From G963676655 sp963676655 (GTDB lineage Bacteria > Verrucomicrobiota > Lentisphaeria > Victivallales > Victivallaceae): DNA of 64,000 nt. The stretch covers positions 4,030,001 to 4,094,000 of the forward strand of contig CAXXKX010000003.1 of NCBI GenBank assembly GCA_963676655.2, written 5' to 3'. Below the pieces are notes generated by a model, which did not search any database, had not been told where the DNA came from, and worked only from the letters and a program-made list of their open reading frames with translations. This document shows, in pieces, positions 25,420 to 33,400 of this stretch; positions within the stretch are counted from its first letter, which is position 1; each line of letters starts with the position of its first letter. Position numbers and translations under genes: made by a program.

Positions 25420-26785
25420 ACGTATTGAAAAAGATATGCTGGGAGAAAAATCCCTGCCGGTTGAAGCCTATTACGGCATTCATACCGCCAGGGCCAAAGA
25501 GAATTTTAAACTGGCGTCCCGTCCGGTTGAGCAGGTTTTGGTTTCAGCTCTGGCGATGGTCAAAAAGGCCTGCTGTCAGGCCAATGTTGAATTGAAATTT
25601 TTGCCGCCTGAAACCGCCGCCGCCATTGAACAGGCTTGTGATGAGGTTGCCGAGGGCAGGTTTGAGCAGGAATTTACCGTTGACGCGCTGCAGGGGGGCG
25701 CCGGGACTTCGCTGAATATGAATATCAATGAAGTCATCGCCAACCGTGCACTTGAGATTCTGGGTTATGCCAAAGGCGATTATCAGCATGTTGATCCGCT
25801 CGATCATGTTAATCTGCACCAGTCCACCAATGATGTTTACCCGACCGCACTCAAGGTTGCTACGGTGTTTCTGCTGCGTGATTTAAGTGAAAAACTCGCA
25901 AACTTGCAGAATACTTTTCAGGAGAAGGAAAAAGAATTTGCCGGGATCGTCAAAATCGGCCGGACCGAGATGCAGGACGCTGTGCCGATCACTCTCGGGG
26001 CGGAATTTGCGGCGTTTGCCGAAGCGTTTGCCCGTGACCGCTGGCGTACGTTCAAAGCGGAGGAGCGGATCAGGATTGTCAATCTCGGCGGCACCGCTGT
26101 CGGGACCGGCCTGACCGCGCCGCGTTCATATATTTATCTGGTAATTGAAAAATTACGCGAAATAACTTCACTCGGTTTGGCTCGCGGCGAAAATTGCGTC
26201 GATCAGACTGCCAACGCCGACAGTTTTGTCGAAGTTTCCGCGATTATGAAGAGCTGCGCGGTCAATTTTACCAAGATATGCCGCGATTTGCGCCAACTTC
26301 ATTTCATTGGGGAAATTACCCTGCCGCCGGTTCAGGCCGGGTCCTCGATCATGCCGGGAAAGGTGAATCCGGTGATTATCGAAAGTCTGATCCAGGGCGC
26401 GCTGAAGGTCTGTTCCTGTGACCATCTGGTTGAACAATGCGCGAGCATGGGAACGCTCCAGATCAACGAATTCATGCCGCTGCTGGCGGACTCTTTGTTG
26501 AACGGTTTGCAATTGCTTTGCCGGATGACTGATTCATTGATTGAACATGCCGGGAGGATTATTGCCAATCCGGAATTCTGTAAAAAATTGTTTGAGAATA
26601 ATCAGCAGATAGTGACCGCGTTTCTGCCTTACATCGGCTATGAACGGGCGCTGGAACTCCTGCAGAAGTTTAAACAGAATGACGGAGATATTTCATTTCA
26701 TGATTTTCTGGTTAAAGAACTCGGCAAAGATAACGTCGAACGGGTTTTGTCGCCGCATAATCTGACCTCATTGGGATACCGTTGA
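25412..26785 (+). CDS. aspA: Aspartate ammonia-lyase
   Basis: The protein has 457 residues from the ATG at 25412, chosen over an in-frame ATG at 25388 because AAAGGAGGCGGAAG stands at the right distance and the N terminus (MTERIEKDMLGEKSLPVEAYY) fits the family. It has HVNLHQSTNDVYPTA, LGGTAVGTGLTAP and the fumarase/aspartase signature AGSSIMPGKVNPVI. It deaminates aspartate to fumarate reversibly and can feed anaerobic fumarate use. Fumarase C is a close relative, but the overall sequence is nearer aspartase. The start overlaps the end of the membrane-protein gene. Confidence 0.92.
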   Translation: MTERIEKDMLGEKSLPVEAYYGIHTARAKENFKLASRPVEQVLVSALAMVKKACCQANVELKFLPPETAAAIEQACDEVAEGRFEQEFTVDALQGGAGTSLNMNINEVIANRALEILGYAKGDYQHVDPLDHVNLHQSTNDVYPTALKVATVFLLRDLSEKLANLQNTFQEKEKEFAGIVKIGRTEMQDAVPITLGAEFAAFAEAFARDRWRTFKAEERIRIVNLGGTAVGTGLTAPRSYIYLVIEKLREITSLGLARGENCVDQTANADSFVEVSAIMKSCAVNFTKICRDLRQLHFIGEITLPPVQAGSSIMPGKVNPVIIESLIQGALKVCSCDHLVEQCASMGTLQINEFMPLLADSLLNGLQLLCRMTDSLIEHAGRIIANPEFCKKLFENNQQIVTAFLPYIGYERALELLQKFKQNDGDISFHDFLVKELGKDNVERVLSPHNLTSLGYR

Positions 26786-26787
26786 CC

Positions 26788-27786
26788 ATGCATAAAAATT
26801 CCCCAAGACCGGCCGATGATCCGACTACGATCGCGGTCGTTATGGGACACTGGCTCGGGGATACTTTCTGGGCCTCGCAAACGCTGCCGGCGCTGCGGGA
26901 AAAGTTTCCGGGAAGCGAATTCTACGTTATTCTGCGCCGGGATTATTCCGCGCTTTTCCGGGGACTGGTTGATCCTGATCGCATTATCATTGCGCCGGAG
27001 CTGGTCAGCGACCGCAAACGGGAGAAGGTTCATCTGCTGAGAATGATGATCGCCGCCAGACGACTCGGGAAAAAATATCATTTTGACTGGGTAATTGACT
27101 TGACCGGAAACCGTTTTTCAGCTCTGTTCTGCCGTTTTTTAAAGCCTAAATGGCTATACGGATTCAATGGTGACGAACTCGGAGGCTTTTACCATTGCCG
27201 GACTTTTGTCGACCGCAATCAGCTTGGTCATTTGAGCGAACAGCCGTTTTTGGCGCTGGAACCGGTTCTCGGAGATGTTTTCGTGCCGGACAAGCTTCGG
27301 GCGCCGACTCCGGTGTATGATAAGGACGAGGTATTTCAACGGTTGATGCTTGATCCCAGGCGGCCGGTAGCGGTCATTGCGCCCGGCGGCGGCTGGAAAG
27401 AGAAGCGATGGAAGCAGGAAAATTATGCGAAACTGGCCCGGATGATCTTTGAACGTGGTTATCAAACGGTTATTACCGGAGCTCCCGATGAGCTTCATTT
27501 ATGCGAGGCAATCAGCGGTTTTGCCGGTATCGAGGCCAGGGTGTCATGTTTCGGGGATTTGGATGACTTGATCTCGCTGGTATCGGTCGCCGATCTTTTT
27601 GTCGGCAACGACTCCGGTCCCGGGCATCTGGCTGCCGCCGCCGGTTGTCGTTCCATCATAATTTTCCTGAGCGGCGGCGATGCGAAACTTACCGGTGCGT
27701 TAGGTGATGATGTGATAATATGCGATGGCGGACACGAATTTGTGATGCCGGAAACCGTCATAAAAAAAATCTTTCCAGAAGAATAA
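26788..27786 (+). CDS. Glycosyltransferase family 9 (heptosyltransferase-like)
   Basis: The protein has 332 residues from ATG 26788; a TTG at 26782, overlapping the aspA stop, is an alternative. It has the two Rossmann-like halves of GT9: N-terminal VVMGHWLGDTFWASQTLPAL, then VAVIAPGGGWKEKRWKQENY, the ITGAPDELHLCEAI strand, and the C-terminal ADLFVGNDSGPGHLAAAAGC donor-binding motif. Family members add heptose or related sugars to the lipopolysaccharide core. The acceptor here is unknown. It closes the run that starts with the TerB-like gene. Confidence 0.9.
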   Translation: MHKNSPRPADDPTTIAVVMGHWLGDTFWASQTLPALREKFPGSEFYVILRRDYSALFRGLVDPDRIIIAPELVSDRKREKVHLLRMMIAARRLGKKYHFDWVIDLTGNRFSALFCRFLKPKWLYGFNGDELGGFYHCRTFVDRNQLGHLSEQPFLALEPVLGDVFVPDKLRAPTPVYDKDEVFQRLMLDPRRPVAVIAPGGGWKEKRWKQENYAKLARMIFERGYQTVITGAPDELHLCEAISGFAGIEARVSCFGDLDDLISLVSVADLFVGNDSGPGHLAAAAGCRSIIIFLSGGDAKLTGALGDDVIICDGGHEFVMPETVIKKIFPEE

Positions 27787-28039
27787 ACTTTATCTATTTC
27801 CCTGCCTTGTAACTGCATTTTATCCTTTTTTTAAGAGTTTTTTGAAAGTTGTAATATATTATAGTTTAGTTTTATATGTATTTTTTATAATCAAGCGTAT
27901 AGTATATTATTAAAAAATACGGATACCATAAAAGACAACCATATAAAAGAGAAATATTGATTTTTCAAATTTGAAATTGTCAGGGGATGATGTAACTGTA
28001 ATATTCTATTCTTGTATGATAAACGAAAAAGAGGTGACT

Positions 28040-28918
28040 ATGAAGGCGATTCGCTTTGCTGAAAACCCGTTGATTACTCCGGCTCTGGGCGAAGAGATCG
28101 GATCAAATATCAATGGCCCGTCGGTGGTGAAAAAGCCGGAATGGCTGAGCAATCTTCCCGGTAGATACCTGATGTATTTCGCTCACCATCAGGGTTTGAA
28201 TATTCGACTAGCTTACGCTGATAAATTGACCGGGCCGTGGATGCTTCATCCCGGCGGAACTTTGCAATTGGAAGAGGCCAAATGCGCCTGGCACGTTGCG
28301 TCGCCTGATGTCCATGTCGATCATGACAGACAACAAATTGTCATGTACTATCACGGAGTGCTGGAAGAGCCTAAAGGCCAGTGGTCGTTTCGGGCCGAGT
28401 CCGCGGACGGCGTTCATTTTGTTTCGGACGACAAAATTCTTGGCGCGTTTTATCTTCGGGTTTTCGAATATGGCGGCGCGTATTACGGTCTGGCCAAAGA
28501 CAACAAAGCCCGGGGCGGCGGACTGCTCTTAAGATCCCCTGACGGGATTGAACCTTTTGAGGACGGAACGCATCTGCTTCACAATATGCGTCATGCCGCG
28601 GTCGGAGTCAGGGGCGATATGCTGGATATCTTTTATTCACGCGGCGAAGATTGTCCTGAACGCATTTTGTATTCATCCATGTCGTTAGTCGGGGACTGGC
28701 GCACCTGGACTCCGACTGAACCGGTTACGGTACTGGAGCCGGAACTTGATTATGAGGGCGGAAATGAGCCTCTGGTTGCGTCTAGTTTCGGAGCCATACA
28801 TCAACCGGTCAGACAATTACGTGACCCGGCTTTGTTTGAAGAAGCCGGAAAATTATATTTATTTTATTCAAATGCCGGGGAAAGTGGAATTTCCGGCGCG
28901 GAGGTAATTGATTTATGA
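28040..28918 (+). CDS. Five-bladed beta-propeller protein (GH43-like glycosidase superfamily)
   Basis: The protein has 292 residues from ATG 28040, chosen because AAGAGGTGACT precedes it; an earlier in-frame ATG at 27971 gives an unlikely N terminus. It has the blade patterns of GH43/GH32/GH117-type propellers: NINGPSVVKKPEW, GRYLMYFAHHQGLNIRLAYA, HVASPDVHVDHDRQQIVMYY, and a final RDPALFEEAGKLYLFYSNAG. The acidic residues of the glycosidase active site cannot be placed with certainty, so activity is unproven. The next gene, an alpha/beta hydrolase, begins four bases inside it (ATGA), which suggests they act on one carbohydrate substrate. Confidence 0.78.
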   Translation: MKAIRFAENPLITPALGEEIGSNINGPSVVKKPEWLSNLPGRYLMYFAHHQGLNIRLAYADKLTGPWMLHPGGTLQLEEAKCAWHVASPDVHVDHDRQQIVMYYHGVLEEPKGQWSFRAESADGVHFVSDDKILGAFYLRVFEYGGAYYGLAKDNKARGGGLLLRSPDGIEPFEDGTHLLHNMRHAAVGVRGDMLDIFYSRGEDCPERILYSSMSLVGDWRTWTPTEPVTVLEPELDYEGGNEPLVASSFGAIHQPVRQLRDPALFEEAGKLYLFYSNAGESGISGAEVIDL

Positions 28919-30018
28919 GTAACTTTGACCTTGAAAAACTTTTTGAATGTCCGGAATACCGGATATCCGGCGAAAGCGGTGAAATTCAGGAAGTCTATTA
29001 TGAAAACGAACCTTACAAAGGGCAGCCGACCGAGGTTTTCGCTTATCTGGGCGTTCCGAAATCAAAGAAACCGGTTCCCGGCATGGTTTTGATTCACGGC
29101 GGCGGCGGTAAAGCCTTCAAGGAGTGGGTCGAAATTTGGATGAGTCGCGGCTATGCCGCTATTTCCATGGATCTGGCCGGTAAAGGCCCTGATGGAGAAT
29201 TTCTGCCCAAGCACGGACCGGATCAGACGCATGAAGAAAAATTCGGTAATGATTTGGCCTGGGAGGATATTTGGACATATCACGCGATTTGCGCGGTTAT
29301 CCGGGCTCACAGCCTGCTGCTTAGCCTTGACGGCGTCAATGCCCGGCGCACTGGAATGACCGGGATTAGCTGGGGCGGCTATTTGACCTGTTGCGTCGCC
29401 GGTTTGGATGATCGTTTCAAAGTAGCGGTCCCGGTTTACGGCTGTGGTTATCTGCAGGACAACAGCGCAGTTGACTGGATGAATTTGTTCGACAAGATGA
29501 CGCCTGAAAGACGCCAGTGGTGGCATGATAACTGCGATCCTTCGGTCTATTTGAAAAACGCGGAAATGCCGATGATGTTTGTGACCGGTACAAATGATTT
29601 TGCGTATCCGCTGGACAGTTTGCGGAAAAGCTGTCTCGAGCCTAAAGGTATTGTCGAAACCTGTATCAGAGTTGAAATGCCGCATGGACACGAAGCCGGC
29701 TGGAATCCGATCGAAACCTTCCTGTATCCTGACTCAATTTTGAATTACGGTTATCCGATGGACTCAATACATCCCAAGGTACTGCTCCGCGACGGAGTTG
29801 CGACGGCCGGTTTCTCGAATTCGCGTCCTCTCAAACACTATTTTCTTTACACTAACGATTCCGGTCCATGGCAGGAACGGAAATGGCATCAGGTTGAGGC
29901 CGAATGTCAGGATGTCAAGGTTCGGGTTGAAATTCCGGAAGGAGTCACCGCGTTCATGCTGGCAATCGAAGATGACCGCGGCGCATTCACCAGCACATTT
30001 CCGGAGATTTTCGAATAA
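28915..30018 (+). CDS. Alpha/beta hydrolase (acetyl xylan esterase/dienelactone-hydrolase-like)
   Basis: This 367-residue protein has the oxyanion loop VLIHGGGGKAFKEW, the nucleophile elbow GISWGG (Ser near residue 152), a FVTGTNDFAYP segment with the likely acid residue, and MPHGHEAGW with the likely catalytic His. The catalytic domain resembles acetyl xylan esterases and S9-type peptidases. The C-terminal 70 residues form a small beta domain. With the propeller protein it may remove ester groups from a plant or algal glycan; the substrate is inferred. It ends nine bases before a MITE-like element. Confidence 0.85.
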   Translation: MSNFDLEKLFECPEYRISGESGEIQEVYYENEPYKGQPTEVFAYLGVPKSKKPVPGMVLIHGGGGKAFKEWVEIWMSRGYAAISMDLAGKGPDGEFLPKHGPDQTHEEKFGNDLAWEDIWTYHAICAVIRAHSLLLSLDGVNARRTGMTGISWGGYLTCCVAGLDDRFKVAVPVYGCGYLQDNSAVDWMNLFDKMTPERRQWWHDNCDPSVYLKNAEMPMMFVTGTNDFAYPLDSLRKSCLEPKGIVETCIRVEMPHGHEAGWNPIETFLYPDSILNYGYPMDSIHPKVLLRDGVATAGFSNSRPLKHYFLYTNDSGPWQERKWHQVEAECQDVKVRVEIPEGVTAFMLAIEDDRGAFTSTFPEIFE

Positions 30019-30027
30019 TCTGCTTTA

Positions 30028-30187
30028 GGAGCTGTTTAAAAATAACCTTTACATCTGTGCGTTTCTCCCGGTTGCTTTGTGCTTTGCCGATTCGTTACAT
30101 AGCTGAGGCTATGCGCCTTATCGGCAACTCCACAAATCATTTCGGGATAATTCACTCATTTTGTCAAGTTTATTTTTAAACAGCTCC
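30028..30187. mobile_element. MITE-like element with 18-bp perfect terminal inverted repeats
   Basis: GGAGCTGTTTAAAAATAA (30028-30045) and its exact complement TTATTTTTAAACAGCTCC (30170-30187) bound a 160-bp segment flanked on both sides by TTA (30025-30027 and 30188-30190), a likely target duplication. Inside are paired GCCGAT/ATCGGC and CATAGC/GCTATG arms, so the whole can fold into a long cruciform or hairpin. It has no ORF. It lies between convergent genes, and the right-hand TTA is also the TAA stop codon of the oxidoreductase gene. Confidence 0.82.
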
Positions 30188-31366
30188 TTAATGCGGTAAT
30201 TCCACCTGTCTGACGTCCACGAATTTGCCGGTTTCGGCTGATTCACGGGCGGCTAGGCAGGTGTAAACGCTTTGCAAGCCGTGCCATATGGTCGTACGGG
30301 ATTGCGCGGTACCTTTGATCAGGCCGATAAAATCATAAGCCAGCTCCAGGTCGCCGCCGAAGTGACTCATTCCTTCTCCCGCTTTAATGGTGTCTGAGAA
30401 CGGCCGGTGATGCCGGGTGTAACGCAACTCGTTTTTGTACCAGTCGAAATCCAGCGTTCCCTGATACCCGCTGATAATGCTGCCGCGTTTTGAGGCGTCG
30501 CGCCGGGTGAAGAATACCTGGGTGTAGATACCGTGCGAACCGTCCTCAAATTCGACGACTACGCTGGAACAGTCTTCATTGGTGCCGGTTTCCGGCGTAC
30601 CGCAGGCGACGCTGTAGACACATTTGTGGTCATTAACATGGCCGGAACCGTTGCGTTTCCGGTTTTGGGGACTTTCAGCGCAGGTTTCAGCTTCATCGCA
30701 TTCCGAACAGACCAGATCCGCCGGTTTATCGCCTCCGAATATTTTTCTTTTCGTCGCGCTTGCCGCGACCCTGACGATCTTTTTATCCATCAGGTACATC
30801 ATATAATCGAGGTCGTGAGTCGCTTTCTGCAGGAACAGGCCGCCGGTAATTTCATAGTTCCGGTATTCATGTTCCCAGTATACGGTTCCGTAGTTGACGT
30901 AATTAAGGGCCGCGATGTGGATCGGGTTGCCGATCCGGTTTTCTTCGATATACTGCCGGGTCATAGTGCAGAGCGGGGAAACTCTCAATGGAAAACTGAC
31001 TACAACCTGACATTTTGAATTCTGAAAGGCTTTTTCAAGTTGGAGCGCTTGTTCCATGGAAATCGAAACCGGCTTTTCCAGATAAAGCGGAATGTCGTAC
31101 TTCGCCGCTTCGATGGCGTAAGGGGTATGCAGGTTGCATCTGGTGCCGATCGCCAGTCCGTCCAAATCGGCCTTTGCGACCATTTCCTCCAGGGTCTGAT
31201 AAAATACCACGCCCTCCTTGTCGCAATCCGCCAGACGTTTCCTGGCCCCGGCTTCATCCGGGTCAACGATACCAACGACCCTGATTTCAGGGGCTACTTC
31301 CCGTAAACAGTTGTTGATTACTCCGCTTATCCTGCCGCCGAATCCGACTACTCCCAACCTGGTCAT
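30188..31366 (-). CDS. Gfo/Idh/MocA-family oxidoreductase with a Cys-rich insert
   Basis: This 392-residue NAD(P)-dependent dehydrogenase has the Rossmann start (TRLGVVGFGGRISGV), the conserved YLEKPVSISMEQA (catalytic Lys of the EKP motif), and FLQKATHDLDYMMYLM with the substrate-binding His. Between about 235 and 285 is an unusual Cys-rich insert (VCSECDEAETCAES, then HKCVYSVAC), a possible zinc site. Relatives act on sugars, inositols or glycosides (the GH109 type). It may serve the same sugar pathway as the propeller and esterase pair. Its stop codon coincides with the flank of the MITE-like element. Confidence 0.9.
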   Translation of the reverse strand: MTRLGVVGFGGRISGVINNCLREVAPEIRVVGIVDPDEAGARKRLADCDKEGVVFYQTLEEMVAKADLDGLAIGTRCNLHTPYAIEAAKYDIPLYLEKPVSISMEQALQLEKAFQNSKCQVVVSFPLRVSPLCTMTRQYIEENRIGNPIHIAALNYVNYGTVYWEHEYRNYEITGGLFLQKATHDLDYMMYLMDKKIVRVAASATKRKIFGGDKPADLVCSECDEAETCAESPQNRKRNGSGHVNDHKCVYSVACGTPETGTNEDCSSVVVEFEDGSHGIYTQVFFTRRDASKRGSIISGYQGTLDFDWYKNELRYTRHHRPFSDTIKAGEGMSHFGGDLELAYDFIGLIKGTAQSRTTIWHGLQSVYTCLAARESAETGKFVDVRQVELPH

Positions 31367-31633
31367 CTTGCTTTCCTTTATGGTGGTAAATTGACAAATT
31401 TACATTTGAGAATGAAACTTTTTATAACCTACCATGCATGAAAAAAAAGAAAATGGATTAAAGCGCAAAATAATAAATTATTGTGCAACAAAATGTTATT
31501 TCTCATCCCGGTGGGAATGTTGATGATGTTATTCATTTATAAGCAATACTTGCTTTTGTAAATAATTGTAAGATTTTATTAATCAACTACTAGAATTGTT
31601 TACTTTTGGCGGCAAAACCCTTCGTTCCGGTTT

Positions 31634-32893
31634 TTAGATGACAGATAATTCCTCAAATCCGCGCAGTGCGGCGTTGAGCGAATCGATACTGGGCAATTCA
31701 TCAGACAAGGGGCGCTTGTTGATGATTGCCTCATGATAAAGACCGGCGTTCCTGACGTCACCCCAGAGCAACGCGGCTCGCAGAATATTATCTTGATCAA
31801 GATAAACGATCCGCAGACGTTCTTTGCCGTTGCTGTCGGTGCGGTAGTAGGTGAGCTTTCGCCATTGTTCATCCGGCGCGGTTACCGGGCCGATGGAAAT
31901 GACATGGGCTCCAGGCACATTGACGGCCGCTTTCATCCCGGTGTTGCGGGTGATTTCATCGCTGCCGCCGGTCATTTGGCTGCCGGCTACTTTGCCATGA
32001 CGGACCGCTACCGGCCAGATTGCGCTCGGCATGTCCCGGCTCATCAGGGTATCATTGGTTTCCGCCACGTCACCGGCGGCAAATACATCCGACAGATTGG
32101 TGCGGCACTGACAGTTGATCAGGACGCCTCGGTTGATATTAAGGTCGGTCCCTGCGGCAAAATCGACATTGGGACGGACGCCGGCGGCGCAGACCACGAT
32201 GTCCGCGGCAACAGAGGTGCCGGATTTTAACTTAACCGATCTCGGAGAGCCATCTTTATTCCTGATGACTTCAGAGGCCATTTCGCCCATATATAAATCA
32301 ACTCCGATTTCGCTCAACAGTTCCGCACATTTTTGACCGCAGATATCTTCCAACTGGAGCGGCAAGGGGTGGTCGGCCAGTTCGATCAAACTGACTTTTT
32401 TGCCGGCTCTTGCCAATTCCACCGCCAGTTCAACCCCGACAAGCCCCGCGCCGATAATTGCGATGGCATCTATTCGGGGTAAGAGGCTGTGAACGGCGTG
32501 GGCGTCTTCGAGATTCCGCAAGCCGAAGGTATTTTTCCCTTGCAGTCCTGGGATCGGCGGAAAAAAGGTGCTTGATCCGGAAGCGATAAGAACCTTGTCA
32601 TAATCAATGATTTGACCATTATTCAGGATAAGTTTTTTCTTATCCGCTTCCAGCTTGACTACTTTGGTTTCGCAGAACATTTCAAAGTTTGGATGTGCCT
32701 GCAAACTTGTCATATCAAGATAAATTTGACCGTCGGAACGTTTCCCGACCGCCGACAGGTGAAGCTGACAACGGGAATAATAACCTTTGTCAAGCGTAAC
32801 CATGGTAACTTTCCCTTCAGCATCCCTTTCCAGGATTGTTTTTGCCGCGGCAATGCCTGCTGCACTGCTGCCGATAATCGCGTAGTTCTTCAT
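31634..32893 (-). CDS. FAD/NAD(P)-dependent oxidoreductase (FNOR type) of the CO dehydrogenase operon
   Basis: The 419-residue flavoprotein has the FAD-binding start (YAIIGSSAAGIAAAKTILER), the mid NAD-binding IAIIGAGLVGVELAVELARA, and the second FAD motif VFAAGDVAETND. The C-terminal domain (from about 315) resembles those of NADH oxidase and nitrite-reductase flavoproteins. A cooS-cooF-FNOR order is a known CO dehydrogenase arrangement in which electrons from CO pass through CooF to NAD(P). Its start overlaps the cooF stop by four bases on the minus strand. The cellular electron acceptor is inferred. Confidence 0.9.
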   Translation of the reverse strand: MKNYAIIGSSAAGIAAAKTILERDAEGKVTMVTLDKGYYSRCQLHLSAVGKRSDGQIYLDMTSLQAHPNFEMFCETKVVKLEADKKKLILNNGQIIDYDKVLIASGSSTFFPPIPGLQGKNTFGLRNLEDAHAVHSLLPRIDAIAIIGAGLVGVELAVELARAGKKVSLIELADHPLPLQLEDICGQKCAELLSEIGVDLYMGEMASEVIRNKDGSPRSVKLKSGTSVAADIVVCAAGVRPNVDFAAGTDLNINRGVLINCQCRTNLSDVFAAGDVAETNDTLMSRDMPSAIWPVAVRHGKVAGSQMTGGSDEITRNTGMKAAVNVPGAHVISIGPVTAPDEQWRKLTYYRTDSNGKERLRIVYLDQDNILRAALLWGDVRNAGLYHEAIINKRPLSDELPSIDSLNAALRGFEELSVI

Positions 32894-33387
32894 TGTTCCG
32901 CCTCCTTTCGGGCAATAATGAGATGACCGCCGGTGGCTGATTCGTCATCCACCTGCCGGATACAACGCTGGGGACATGCGGCCACACAGGCCATGGTTTC
33001 GCGATCCTTGCAGCCGTCGCATTTGATCATTTTGTTTCCGGTCTTGACTGACGGACGGGCCATGCCGTAGGGGCAGCTCATGACGCACATGTAGCACCCC
33101 ACACAAAGATCATGGTCACAGGTGACTAAACCGTCCTCGCCTTTGGTAAGGGCGCCGCTCATGCAGGCTTCAACGCAAGCCGGTTCATCGCAGTGACGGC
33201 AGAATTCCGGAAAGCGTTTGCCGTTCTTGTCCAATTGTACTTTATTGCGGGGTAATTCAACTTCGCCGACCCCGCCAAGCAGGATCGCCAGTTTATTATC
33301 TGGTGTGTTGCTGTGAATCGCCACGCAGGCGAGTTCACAGTTTTTGCACCCCATACATTTTTCAGGATCAATCAGTTTTTTTCGCAT
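32890..33387 (-). CDS. cooF: CooF, iron-sulfur electron transfer protein of CO dehydrogenase
   Basis: The 165-residue ferredoxin-like protein has four Cys clusters: CMGCKNCELAC, CRHCDEPACVEAC, CVGCYMCVMSC and CDGCKDRETMACVAACPQRC. These are enough for about four [4Fe-4S] centres, as in the CooF/HycB/DmsB group. It would carry electrons from CooS to the FAD protein encoded next. It lies 13 bases after cooS. Confidence 0.93.
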   Translation of the reverse strand: MRKKLIDPEKCMGCKNCELACVAIHSNTPDNKLAILLGGVGEVELPRNKVQLDKNGKRFPEFCRHCDEPACVEACMSGALTKGEDGLVTCDHDLCVGCYMCVMSCPYGMARPSVKTGNKMIKCDGCKDRETMACVAACPQRCIRQVDDESATGGHLIIARKEAEQ

Positions 33388-33400
33388 GATGCACCTCGTT

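Noticed and set aside
30188..30190. Truncation of the oxidoreductase by the MITE-like element
   Set aside because: The protein is full length for its family and ends in a natural C terminus, so the element sits at the stop codon rather than inside the gene.
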